In this document: piece by piece, positions 16,361 through 24,366 of the stretch
Layout of the letters: every line of letters starts with the position of its first letter
Numbering within the stretch: position 1 is the stretch's first letter
DNA from: JBCCJA01 sp039045975
GTDB taxonomy: Bacteria; Planctomycetota; Planctomycetia; Planctomycetales; Planctomycetaceae
NCBI GenBank assembly: GCA_039045975.1
Contig: JBCCJA010000002.1
Span: 62,001-126,000, forward strand
DNA: 64,000 nucleotides
Direction of reading: 5' to 3'
Notes under the pieces: generated by a model
Database searches by the model: none
Told to the model about the DNA's origin: nothing
The model's input: only the letters and a program-made list of their open reading frames with translations
Position numbers and translations under genes: made by a program

Positions 16361-17638
16361 TCAGTCAAATCCATCGGGCCAACCGATCGCGACGCCGACC
16401 GGCTTGCCCGACTCGTACCAGCGGGCCGACGACCAGGCCCAGTCGGTCGGCCGTTCCGCCAGACCGGCCCGTACCGGATTGACGTGCATGTAGTCGAGTT
16501 TTTCTTCGGCCTTGTCGCGTGTCAGTACGCTGAAATCGTAGTAACGCGGCTGCCAGATACCGGTGTCGTCGACCTCTTCGAGATACGTCGGCGCGTGTTC
16601 GTCGAAATAACGACGAATCGCTTGAGACGTTTCGGTCTTCCAGACATTCATAAACTCGGACAGTTCGCCCGGTTCCGGGAACCAAACCATGGCGTGGACA
16701 TGGTTCGGCATGAGGACGAATCCGAGGCACAGCCCGTCCCGGTCGTGAAGTCTCCGGCCGAGTTGGCCCAACACGATGCGACGTGGGTGGTCGTGTTTGA
16801 GGTACTGGCGGCGGTGATAGCAGGAGAACGTGAGGAAGTGGACGGAGCGTTCCGCGTCGTAGACGCGTCGTTTCGGTTTCTTGCTGCGGATGGACTCTTC
16901 TGCAGGAGTCGATGGAGATAGCGAAGCGGATTGTGGGATTCTTGTCGCTGCGCGATCCGGCCGCGGGGCGGCCGGACCACCCAATAAGTTGAGAATCCGA
17001 GGGTCGCTCAAGCTGCTGGCGATGAAGGTCGCCCCCTCGAACCCGTGTCCGTCCGAATGCCGACTCGGGACTGCGACGGCGCAGGCCCCTGCGGCGGCCG
17101 CGGCCTCGACACCGATCTCGCTGTCTTCGAGGACGACCGTGCGGTCGACCGCCACGCCGAGGCGGTCGGCTGCGGCGAGGTAGATCTCCGGGTCGGGCTT
17201 CCCGTGGGTGACGTCTTCCGCCGTCAGCGTGACGGCGAAGCGGTCGTCAATCCCGAGTTTCCTAAGACACCCGTCGAGGTACTCGCGGTGCGACGACGTC
17301 GCGACCGCCTTCGGCAGCCCGGCGTGTTCGACCGCGTCGAGCAGTGCGAACAGCCCCGGCATCGGGGCGAGCCGGGCGTCGAGTAGTCCGAGGAACGTCT
17401 CGCGGCCTTCAAGCATCAGCGCCTGCGGGTCGTCGTCGAGGCCGAGGGCGTCGATGAGGATCGCGGTCGCCTCGGGCGCGCGGCGGCCCATCATCTGCCG
17501 GCGGACCTCGGGCGGGTAAGTCTTGCCGCGGCGGGCGAGGACTTCGCCGAGGGCGAGTTCGAAGATGTCCTCGGTGTTCGCGATCAGGCCGTCGAAGTCG
17601 AAGACGAACGCCGCGGGTCGGAAATCGCGCGGGATCAT
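16361..17638 (-). CDS. HAD phosphatase fused in frame to a REP-associated tyrosine transposase (RAYT)
   Basis: One uninterrupted 425-residue frame from ATG 17638. Residues 10-219 are a complete beta-phosphoglucomutase-like HAD hydrolase: FDFDG with Asp14/Asp16, ATSSH, GKPDPE with Lys147, and LEDSEIG. Residues 220-238 are encoded by REP copy B. Residues 257-425 are a Y1/RAYT transposase: PNHVHAMVW with the His313/His315 pair, a candidate catalytic Tyr383 in DYMHVNPVRAGL, and W-x-WSSARWY. No ATG, GTG or TTG lies in frame between REP B and the transposase, so it cannot easily be translated alone. Either a real fusion is made, or the HAD gene was extended by an insertion at its 3' end. Confidence 0.85.
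   Translation of the reverse strand: MIPRDFRPAAFVFDFDGLIANTEDIFELALGEVLARRGKTYPPEVRRQMMGRRAPEATAILIDALGLDDDPQALMLEGRETFLGLLDARLAPMPGLFALLDAVEHAGLPKAVATSSHREYLDGCLRKLGIDDRFAVTLTAEDVTHGKPDPEIYLAAADRLGVAVDRTVVLEDSEIGVEAAAAAGACAVAVPSRHSDGHGFEGATFIASSLSDPRILNLLGGPAAPRPDRAATRIPQSASLSPSTPAEESIRSKKPKRRVYDAERSVHFLTFSCYHRRQYLKHDHPRRIVLGQLGRRLHDRDGLCLGFVLMPNHVHAMVWFPEPGELSEFMNVWKTETSQAIRRYFDEHAPTYLEEVDDTGIWQPRYYDFSVLTRDKAEEKLDYMHVNPVRAGLAERPTDWAWSSARWYESGKPVGVAIGWPDGFD
16922..16980 (-). repeat. REP element, copy B (inside the HAD-RAYT linker)
   Basis: On the minus strand: GTGG, a 9-bp stem (16968-16976 with 16956-16964, loop CCC), then TCGCGCAGCGACAAGAATC identical to copy A. Three of the nine stem pairs differ from copy A, and each change is matched on the other arm (C-G to T-A, A-T to G-C, T-A to C-G). 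It encodes linker residues of the fused protein. Confidence 0.85.
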
Positions 17639-17684
17639 CGTCGTCGGCTCGCTCGCGGCCCATTTCTCAAAAGTCGGGCGAGTT

Positions 17685-17936
17685 CTAGCGTGTCGCCGTC
17701 TCGCCCCCAACGGCGGCGGTCCGGGGCCGTTCGGCCGCGTCGCGGGCCGCGACGAGTTGTCGCAGCCGATCACGCTCCTCGCGGAGCGCGGTCAGTTCCG
17801 CTTCGGCGGTCTCGACGGCGTCGCGTCCGGCCTTGAGCCGATCCCGCAAGGCGTCGTTCCGCGATTCGAGTCGGTACCCGATCGCGAAGACGGCGGCGGC
17901 GACGGCCGCGACGAACGCGACGCGTCGCGGGTTCAT
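17685..17936 (-). CDS. Small membrane protein with coiled coil (FtsL/FtsB-like topology)
   Basis: 83 residues: a short basic N-terminus, one membrane helix (about 6-20, VAFVAAVAAAVFAIGY), a heptad-like coiled coil (about 22-66, with LRDRLKAG and LTALREERDRLRQLV), and a Pro/Thr tail. The start overlaps the LysM gene stop (ATGA), so it belongs to the rsmH operon. Gene order and topology recall FtsL, which normally follows rsmH, but sequence similarity is too low to claim it. Confidence 0.65.
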   Translation of the reverse strand: MNPRRVAFVAAVAAAVFAIGYRLESRNDALRDRLKAGRDAVETAEAELTALREERDRLRQLVAARDAAERPRTAAVGGETATR

Positions 17937-19540
17937 AGCCTGCCCTCGCGGGCGGCGGCGAAGCGGACGCGGCTGGCGTCGGGCGGCAGCCGCAGGACGG
18001 TCTGCGGCTTGAGCTTGTTGACGTCACGGATGCGGTCGCGGTTCAGCTCGAAGATTTGGACCCAACGCGACGCCCGGCCGAGATGGTTCTGGGCGATATG
18101 CGACAGCGTTTCGTTCGTGCGGACGCGGTACGCGGGCCGGCCGTCGTCGTCGATGAAGAAGCCGCCCAACTCCTCGCCGTTCGGGCCGGTCGGACGCGGG
18201 CAGAGCTCGGGGAACTTCGTCCGCAATTCGGCCTCGGTCGGCGTGAGGACTTTCATGCCGGGCTTGAGCCGGCCCGGCTGGCGGATGCGGCCGGCGTTCG
18301 CCTTCGCGAGGGCGAGGTAGAACTTCGGCTCGCCGTAGACGCGTTCGGCGATCGTCCAGAACGAATCGTTGCCGCGGGCGACGACGAGGTCGGGATGATC
18401 GACCGGCGTCGGCGTGCCGAGCGTCACGCCGGACGACCCGCCGACGCGACGCGGGCGGATCGCCGGGCCGCGGGGGAGGTCGACCGGGTCGGGCGTCGAA
18501 CGCGTGAAGGCCTCGTAATCGTCGGCGGCCCCGACGGGCCGGACTTCGACGTCGGGGAAGAAGGGTTCCGGTGTGTCGATCGGCGTCGCGGGCGGCTCGG
18601 ACGGGCCGGGCGTGAAGCCCCAGTCGTCGGCCGGGGCGGATACGTTCTCTTCGATGACAGCGACGGCCGGTTGGTCCCAAGTGGGCTCGGCCGAGAAGTC
18701 GGAGTCGGCCGGCGGTGCCGGCGTGACCGGCTCGGCGGCGACGGGCTCGAAGGCGTCGAACGGCGGCTGCTCGGGCGGGGCGTCGGCGACGAAGTCGTTC
18801 GCGGCGGCCACATCCGCGACGGCGTCGAAGGCGTCCCAAGGGGCGGGGGCGACCTCATCGGCTGAGGCCGGCGTGCCCGCCGTTGTGCCGAAATCGGATG
18901 CGACGGTTTCGTCGCCGCTCGGCGTGTAAGGCTCGGGCTCGTAGCTGTCGGTAATGCCGAAGTCTTCGAACCCGGCGAGGGGGTCGGCCTCCGCGACGGA
19001 GGCCGGCTGCGTGGCGGGCGTTTCGGTCGGGAACGGGTCGACCGGTGCCGTTTCGACCGGGGCGGCGGTGAAGCCGAAATCGTCGACCGCGTCTGTCGCG
19101 GCGGCGACCGTGTCTTGTACGGCGGAACGCTCGAAGCCGAAGTCGTTCGGGATGTAGGCTGTCGCGGGTTCACGGACCTCGACCGGGGCCGAGTCGAAGC
19201 CGAAGTCGTCGACCGCTGCCACGTCCGTCGCAGGCGCGGCAAAGTCTTGTTCGGGGGCGGACGAAAAACCCCAGTCGTCGGCCGCGGTTGCCGACGCACC
19301 GCTCTCGGCCGCGACCGTGACGATGCCGGCGGCATCGGCCGTTGACGCGGCGTCTTGCGGGGCCGACGGCGATCCGGTTGCGTCCGCGATCGTCTCGTTC
19401 GCGACCTCCGAAATCTCGGCCGAGCCGGCTTCGGCAAGCGTCTCGCGGCGGTGTTGGTCCCACTTCGTGTAGACCAGCACGCCGAACACGCCGACGAGCA
19501 ACAGCATCAGCCCTACGCCGATCTTCGTCTCGGTCGCCAT
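17933..19540 (-). CDS. Membrane-anchored protein with repeated D-D-F-G-F motifs and two LysM domains
   Basis: 535 residues from ATG 19540, six bases after AGGAGG. An N-terminal helix (about 6-22, KIGVGLMLLLVGVFGVLVY) anchors it. About 350 disordered, Ala/Pro/Asp-rich residues follow, with a short motif repeated around nine times (DDWGFSSAP, DDFGFDSAP, NDFGFERSA, DDFGFTAAP and variants). Two LysM-type modules close it (LVVARGNDSFWTIAERVYGE and YRVRTNETLSHIAQNHLG). LysM binds N-acetylglucosamine polymers, suggesting a cell-wall or envelope role. It lies between rsmH and the small coiled-coil gene, where ftsL/ftsI are expected in other bacteria. Annotation of the LysM part is firm; the role of the repeats is unknown. 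Confidence 0.8.
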   Translation of the reverse strand: MATETKIGVGLMLLLVGVFGVLVYTKWDQHRRETLAEAGSAEISEVANETIADATGSPSAPQDAASTADAAGIVTVAAESGASATAADDWGFSSAPEQDFAAPATDVAAVDDFGFDSAPVEVREPATAYIPNDFGFERSAVQDTVAAATDAVDDFGFTAAPVETAPVDPFPTETPATQPASVAEADPLAGFEDFGITDSYEPEPYTPSGDETVASDFGTTAGTPASADEVAPAPWDAFDAVADVAAANDFVADAPPEQPPFDAFEPVAAEPVTPAPPADSDFSAEPTWDQPAVAVIEENVSAPADDWGFTPGPSEPPATPIDTPEPFFPDVEVRPVGAADDYEAFTRSTPDPVDLPRGPAIRPRRVGGSSGVTLGTPTPVDHPDLVVARGNDSFWTIAERVYGEPKFYLALAKANAGRIRQPGRLKPGMKVLTPTEAELRTKFPELCPRPTGPNGEELGGFFIDDDGRPAYRVRTNETLSHIAQNHLGRASRWVQIFELNRDRIRDVNKLKPQTVLRLPPDASRVRFAAAREGRL

Positions 19541-19578
19541 CGGTCGCCTCCTGCGTCGACTCGCGTGTTGCGATCGGG

Positions 19579-20484
19579 TCAGTCGGGCCCGCCGCGGGTC
19601 GCGACCCGCAACTTCGCCGAACGGGCCCGCGGGTTGGCCCGGACCTCCGCCGGGCGTCCCGTGATCGGTTTCGGCGAGGTTATCGTCCAAACGCCGGAAT
19701 CGCGGAATGCCGATTTCACGATCCGGTCTTCCAGCGAATGGAAAGATATGACGGCGAGCCGGCCGCCGGGCCGCAAGATCTGGGGGGCGACGTCGCTCAG
19801 GAACCGCTCCAGCCGGCCGAGTTCGTCGTTGACGGCGATCCGCAACGCCTGGAACGCCTGCGTCGCCGGGTGTCGGCCGGGTGACGCCGTGTGCGACGAG
19901 GCCGCCGCGACGGTCTCGGCGAAGTGTCGGGCCGACGTGATCGGCCGCGCGGTGAATATCCGCTCTGCTAGCCGGCGGGCGGCCGGGATTTCGCCATATT
20001 TCTCAAGCCATGCGGTCAGCGTCGCGACATCGACTTCGTCGAGAAGTGTCGCGGCCGGCTTGGCGGCCGAGGTGTCGAAACGCAGGTCGAACGGGCCCTC
20101 GCTGTCGAAACGGAAGCCGCGGCTGTCGTCGGAGATCTGATCGGACGAGTACCCGAGGTCGAGCAGCGCCGCGTCGATCCGGCCGATCGCGGCGTCCGGT
20201 AACGCCTCGGCGATCTCGTCGTACGGGCGGTGATACAGCTCGAAGTCGGCGTCGCCGGCGTCGGCTAGTCGTGTTTCGGCAAACCCGAGCATCATCGGGT
20301 CGCGGTCGAAGCCGAATAGTTTCCCGTCCGGGCCGAGCCGGCGGGCGATTTCCGCCGCGTGGCCTGCCGCCCCGACGGTGCCGTCGACCACGGTGTCGCC
20401 CGGTCCGGGGGCGACGGCATGGAGCACCTCGCGGAGTAGGACCGGCTTGTGGACGCTCGCGGACGCGGGCTCGGGTTCGGACAT
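19579..20484 (-). CDS. rsmH: 16S rRNA (cytosine(1402)-N(4))-methyltransferase
   Basis: 301 residues from ATG 20484. HKPVLLREVLHAV opens the protein; the SAM-binding loop is VDGTVGAAGHA (GTLGGGGHS in most homologues), followed by GFDRDP, LLDLGYSSDQISD, RGFRFDSEGPFDLRFD and the C-terminal LAVISFHSLEDRIVK. It methylates C1402 in the ribosomal P site. The open frame continues upstream for 107 codons of Arg/Pro-rich sequence that I exclude. It heads the operon rsmH - LysM protein - small coiled-coil protein. Confidence 0.94.
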   Translation of the reverse strand: MSEPEPASASVHKPVLLREVLHAVAPGPGDTVVDGTVGAAGHAAEIARRLGPDGKLFGFDRDPMMLGFAETRLADAGDADFELYHRPYDEIAEALPDAAIGRIDAALLDLGYSSDQISDDSRGFRFDSEGPFDLRFDTSAAKPAATLLDEVDVATLTAWLEKYGEIPAARRLAERIFTARPITSARHFAETVAAASSHTASPGRHPATQAFQALRIAVNDELGRLERFLSDVAPQILRPGGRLAVISFHSLEDRIVKSAFRDSGVWTITSPKPITGRPAEVRANPRARSAKLRVATRGGPD

Positions 20485-20521
20485 CCGAGCAGTCTTGCCG
20501 GCCGCGGGGCAGAACGCACAT

Positions 20522-20546
20522 CCCCGCGGCCGTCGTGGCCGCGGGG
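20522..20546. repeat. GC-rich hairpin between the GT4 gene and rsmH
   Basis: A perfect 10-bp stem, CCCCGCGGCC (20522-20531) with GGCCGCGGGG (20537-20546), loop GTCGT. It lies in the 238-base gap between the stop of the upstream glycosyltransferase gene and the rsmH start, both on the minus strand. There is no U-run on either side, so a terminator role is possible but not shown. Confidence 0.5.
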
Positions 20547-20722
20547 GGCTGCGTGGGTCGACCCCGGCTTGGGGGGCGGGGCGACCGAGGACCGAAGGTC
20601 CGTCACGTACCGCTCGCCCGGGAGCGATACAGCCGAACACCGACACTCCGTCGTCGATCGGGTCGCGGGCGTGACACGCCGCAACGTCCGGCCGGCGAAC
20701 CGTACTGGGCCTCCGAAACGGG

Positions 20723-21859
20723 TCAAGAGGGAGGCCGCTGCTTCGCCCGGCTCGGTCGGGATTCTGCGTCGAGGAGGGCCTCAAAAAGCGACACGTACGC
20801 GTCAAAGACGCCGTCCCAGGAATGCCGTTCGCGGACGTATCTTGTTGCCTCGGTTGATTTTGAGGTGAAATCGGGGCTTCCGTTCAGGAGCCCGGACAAA
20901 ACTTTCGCGAATTTCTGCGGCGACCGGCCGGAGACGACCGTGCCACGCTCGTCGGCGTCTCCGAGAAGTTCGCGAACGCCCTCGACGTCGGCCGCGACGA
21001 CCGGACAGCCGGAGGCCATCGCCTCCAGGACGACGTTCGGCATGCCCTCCCAGCGTGACGTGAGCAGGAACGCCTCGGCGGAGCGGTACAGCGTCGGGAG
21101 GTCATCGCGCCGGCCGGGCAACGCGACGCGGTCCCGCAGGCCCTTCGCGGCGATCATTGCTTCGAGCTCCGGGCGGAGCGGGCCCTCGCCGACCATCAGC
21201 AGCCCGACGTCGCCGACGCCGGACGCGACCGCAGCGAATATCTCGATCGCGAGTTGCGGGTCCTTCTGCGGGTCGAGCCGGCCGGCCCAGAGCAGAAACC
21301 GTGGCGGAGCGAATCCGAGGTCGCGGGGAAAGATCGGCGAGGCCGACTCGTACCGCTCAAGATCGACCCCGTTCGGGATCGTGACCAGTTTCGATGCCGG
21401 CAAGCCGCCGCGGACGCGGGCGTCTTCGGCGACCGCTCGGCTCACGCAGACGTGTCGGTCGACCAGGCGGTCGGTCAGGCGATCGAGGAGCAAGCGCATG
21501 CGTCCACGGCGTTCGGCGACCCGGATTCCGCTGCAGACGACGCCTACGCCCGCGGCCCGCGCCGCGATCCTTCCGATGATGTTCCCGTGAAACAGGAACG
21601 ACTGGACGACGTCGGGGCGGTCCCGTCGCCAGCGACCGACCAGGCGCGCGAAGACGACCGGCAGATTCCATTTCGTCAGACCGAGACAGTCGGTCTCGAT
21701 ACCATGCCGGCGGAGTTCGTCGACGAGCTCGCCCCCGCCGGCGAGGGCGACGACCGAGACCCGCCGGCCCCGCTCGTGCAGACCGGTCGCGATGCGGGCG
21801 AGCGCCCGCTCGGCCCCGCCGGAATCGAGTTCGGTGATGCAAAAGGCGACGTGCGGCAA
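20723..21859 (-). CDS. Glycosyltransferase family 4 (GT4) protein
   Basis: 378 residues. The N-terminal half has the GT-B opening FCITELDSGGAERAL; the C-terminal half has LLWAGRLDPQKDP, the donor-binding SRWEGMPNVVLEAMASGCPVV region and GTVVSG. It transfers a sugar from a nucleotide donor, probably in surface-polysaccharide or glycoconjugate synthesis; donor and acceptor cannot be read from sequence. The start is a TTG with no SD, but the family motif begins only a few residues in and no other start fits. It is divergent from queA with a 24-base gap. Confidence 0.87.
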   Translation of the reverse strand: MPHVAFCITELDSGGAERALARIATGLHERGRRVSVVALAGGGELVDELRRHGIETDCLGLTKWNLPVVFARLVGRWRRDRPDVVQSFLFHGNIIGRIAARAAGVGVVCSGIRVAERRGRMRLLLDRLTDRLVDRHVCVSRAVAEDARVRGGLPASKLVTIPNGVDLERYESASPIFPRDLGFAPPRFLLWAGRLDPQKDPQLAIEIFAAVASGVGDVGLLMVGEGPLRPELEAMIAAKGLRDRVALPGRRDDLPTLYRSAEAFLLTSRWEGMPNVVLEAMASGCPVVAADVEGVRELLGDADERGTVVSGRSPQKFAKVLSGLLNGSPDFTSKSTEATRYVRERHSWDGVFDAYVSLFEALLDAESRPSRAKQRPPS

Positions 21860-21883
21860 AGGTGCGAGACGGCAGAGACGGCA

Positions 21884-22981
21884 ATGACGAGCGACGACCC
21901 CGGGGTCGCGGACCCGCGTGACGACGACCTTTCGGCGTACGATTATGAGTTACCGGCCGAACGTATCGCGACCCGGCCGCCGGCCGACCGCGACGGCGGC
22001 AGACTGCTGACGCTGCCGCGGGACGGCGGTCCCTGCGGACACCGTTCCGTCCGCGACCTGCCGGAGTTGCTCTCGCCCGGCGACGTGCTTGTGCTCAACG
22101 ACAGCCGGGTGCTGAAGGCACGGCTGTTCGGCGTGCGGACCGAGACGGGCGGGCGGTGGGAGGGACTGTTCCTCGACGCGCCCGGCGACGGTCTGTGGCG
22201 GCTGATGAGCCGCACGAAAGGCAAGATCCGGCCGGGAGAGACGGTCACCTTGCGGGGCACCGACGCCGGCGACGGCGATCCTCTCCGTCTCGAATTCCGC
22301 GAGAAGGAGCGGGACGGCGTGTGGCGGGCCGCGCCGACGATCCCCGGAGCGGCCGAAACGCTCCTCGACGCGTTCGGGCATACCCCGCTACCGCCCTACA
22401 TCCGAGACGGTGTCGCCGACGAGACCGACGACGAGAGGTATCAAACCGTCTATGCGGCCGAAGCCGGGTCGGTCGCGGCGCCGACGGCCGGGTTGCACTT
22501 TACGGAAGACATGCTCGCGCGTTGTCGGTCCCGGGGCGTTTGTGTCGTGAGCGTCACGCTGCATGTCGGTGCGGGCACTTTTAAGCCGATCTCCGCCGAC
22601 CGGCTCGCCGACCATCGCATGCATTCGGAGCGTTTCTCGATTTCCGCGGAGACCGGCGCGGCCGTGACTTCTGCAAAAGCAGCCGGCGGACGAGTCGTCG
22701 CCGTCGGCACGACGGCGACGCGTGTGCTCGAGTCGGCCTGGGACCGGGAACGGCGACTGCTGAAACCGGTCACCTCGGGCGTGACCGATCTGTTCTTACG
22801 GCCCGGCGACGGGCCGCGGTTCGTCGACGGACTGGTGACGAATTTCCATCTGCCGAAGTCGTCGCTGATCGTGCTCGTCGCGGCGTTCGCCGGTCGGGAG
22901 CGGGTGCTCGCCGCCTATCGGGAAGCGATCGAACGCGGCTACCGCTTCTACAGCTACGGCGACGCGTCGCTCGTGCTCTGA
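21884..22981 (+). CDS. queA: tRNA preQ1(34) S-adenosylmethionine ribosyltransferase-isomerase
   Basis: 365 residues from ATG 21884. Family blocks are in order: YDYELPAERIATRPPADRDGG at the start, VLVLNDSRVLKARLFG, YQTVYAAEAGSVAAPTAGLHFT, VTLHVGAGTFKPI and the closing TNFHLPKSSLIVLV with YRFYSYGDASLV. It transfers the ribosyl group of SAM to preQ1 in tRNA to make epoxyqueuosine. The open frame runs 210 codons further upstream as the shadow of the opposite-strand glycosyltransferase; I exclude that part. No other queuosine gene is in the window. Confidence 0.94.
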   Translation: MTSDDPGVADPRDDDLSAYDYELPAERIATRPPADRDGGRLLTLPRDGGPCGHRSVRDLPELLSPGDVLVLNDSRVLKARLFGVRTETGGRWEGLFLDAPGDGLWRLMSRTKGKIRPGETVTLRGTDAGDGDPLRLEFREKERDGVWRAAPTIPGAAETLLDAFGHTPLPPYIRDGVADETDDERYQTVYAAEAGSVAAPTAGLHFTEDMLARCRSRGVCVVSVTLHVGAGTFKPISADRLADHRMHSERFSISAETGAAVTSAKAAGGRVVAVGTTATRVLESAWDRERRLLKPVTSGVTDLFLRPGDGPRFVDGLVTNFHLPKSSLIVLVAAFAGRERVLAAYREAIERGYRFYSYGDASLVL

Positions 22982-23003
22982 TCGCGGCTACGGCTGCCGC
23001 GGA

Positions 23004-24278
23004 TCAGTCGGAAATCTTAAAGAGCCGCTGAAGTGCCGAGACGAGTGTCGTCGGCGGCCCCGAACGGGCCTCGTCCCGGAGCACTTCGAGCGGCGGGTGG
23101 AGCAATTTATTGACGATCCGCTCGATCGATTTCTCGATCGCGGCCCGGTCGCGGGGCGAAGTCGTCTCCAACCGCGACATGAGCAGTTTGACCTCGTCGC
23201 GGCGGATCTCGTCCCACTGCGCCCGCAGCCGCGCGACGACCGGCCCGGTCGCGCGGTGATAGATCTGCTGCATGAACTTCCGCGACTCGTCCTCGATGAT
23301 CACGCGGGCCCGCTCGACCTCTCGATGCCGCCGGCGACGGTTGCGGTCGCAAGTCGATTTCAGGTCGTCGATGTCGTACAGGAATACGCCGTCGTCGACC
23401 GCGGCGATCCTCGGGTCGAAGTCACGCGGCGAGCCGAGGTCGAGCACGAACATCTGGTGCCGGCTGCAGTCCCGGGCCTTTTTGAACCGCTCGTAGCTGA
23501 CGATCGGCTCGGCGGAGCCGGTCGCGGAGACCACGACGTCGGCCGCCGCTAAGTACGTCTCCAAAGCCGAGAACGGGCGGTAGGTTCCGCCGACGCGGTC
23601 GGCCAACGCCTTACCCCGCTCGGCGTTGCGGTTCAGGACGGTGACGTCTTTAGCGCCCTCGTCCGCTAAATAGCGGACCGTTTCCTCGGCCATTTCCCCG
23701 GCGCCGATCACGACGACGCGTTTGTCGTCGAACCGCGAAAAGATCGAACGGCCGAACTCGCCGACGGCGACGCTCGCGATCGACACCCGCCCCTCCGCCA
23801 GCGACGTCTCCGAGCGGACGCGGGCCGACACGCGGAACGCCATCTGGAACAGCGTGTTCGTCAGCGGCCCGCAGGCGGCCCTGGTGAGCGCCTCGTCGTA
23901 CGCCTGTTTGACCTGGGCGACGATCTGCGGCTCGCCGAGCACCATGCTGTCGAGGCTGCAGGCGACCTCGAACAGGTGCCGGACCGCGTCCGGGCCGCGG
24001 GCTTCGAGTAGTTCGTCGGCGAATTCGCGGACGGGAACGCCGTGAAAGTCGGACAGGAACGCGGCGACTTCGTCCTGGCCCGGCAGGTCGTGCTGTTCGC
24101 CGGCGGAATAGACCTCGACGCGGTTGCAGGTCGACAACACGACGTGCTCCGCGGCGGGGAAGCTGTCCCGCAGCGATTCGCAGGCCCGGCCGATCTGGTC
24201 CCGGTCGTTGAACGCGAGGCGTTCGCGGACCGACAGGTCGGCCGAGTGGTGGTTGCAGTAAACGACTCCGACGTCCAT
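23004..24278 (-). CDS. hemA: Glutamyl-tRNA reductase
   Basis: 424 residues. The catalytic Cys51 is in LSTCNRVEVYS; the substrate domain starts VVYCNHHSADLSVRERLAF; the NADPH domain has VIGAGEMAEETVRYL; a helical dimerisation domain ends the protein. It makes glutamate-1-semialdehyde from Glu-tRNA, the first step of C5 tetrapyrrole synthesis. It follows a HemX/CcsA-type membrane protein gene 88 bases upstream, a common arrangement. The length matches the family. Confidence 0.95.
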   Translation of the reverse strand: MDVGVVYCNHHSADLSVRERLAFNDRDQIGRACESLRDSFPAAEHVVLSTCNRVEVYSAGEQHDLPGQDEVAAFLSDFHGVPVREFADELLEARGPDAVRHLFEVACSLDSMVLGEPQIVAQVKQAYDEALTRAACGPLTNTLFQMAFRVSARVRSETSLAEGRVSIASVAVGEFGRSIFSRFDDKRVVVIGAGEMAEETVRYLADEGAKDVTVLNRNAERGKALADRVGGTYRPFSALETYLAAADVVVSATGSAEPIVSYERFKKARDCSRHQMFVLDLGSPRDFDPRIAAVDDGVFLYDIDDLKSTCDRNRRRRHREVERARVIIEDESRKFMQQIYHRATGPVVARLRAQWDEIRRDEVKLLMSRLETTSPRDRAAIEKSIERIVNKLLHPPLEVLRDEARSGPPTTLVSALQRLFKISD

Positions 24279-24366
24279 CGGCGGCGGCTGGCTTTCGGTG
24301 GAGGACTCCTGGGGCGAGCGTCTTCGCGGTGCTTGTGGCTTCGACAGACTTCAGTGAGTGGCTCGG

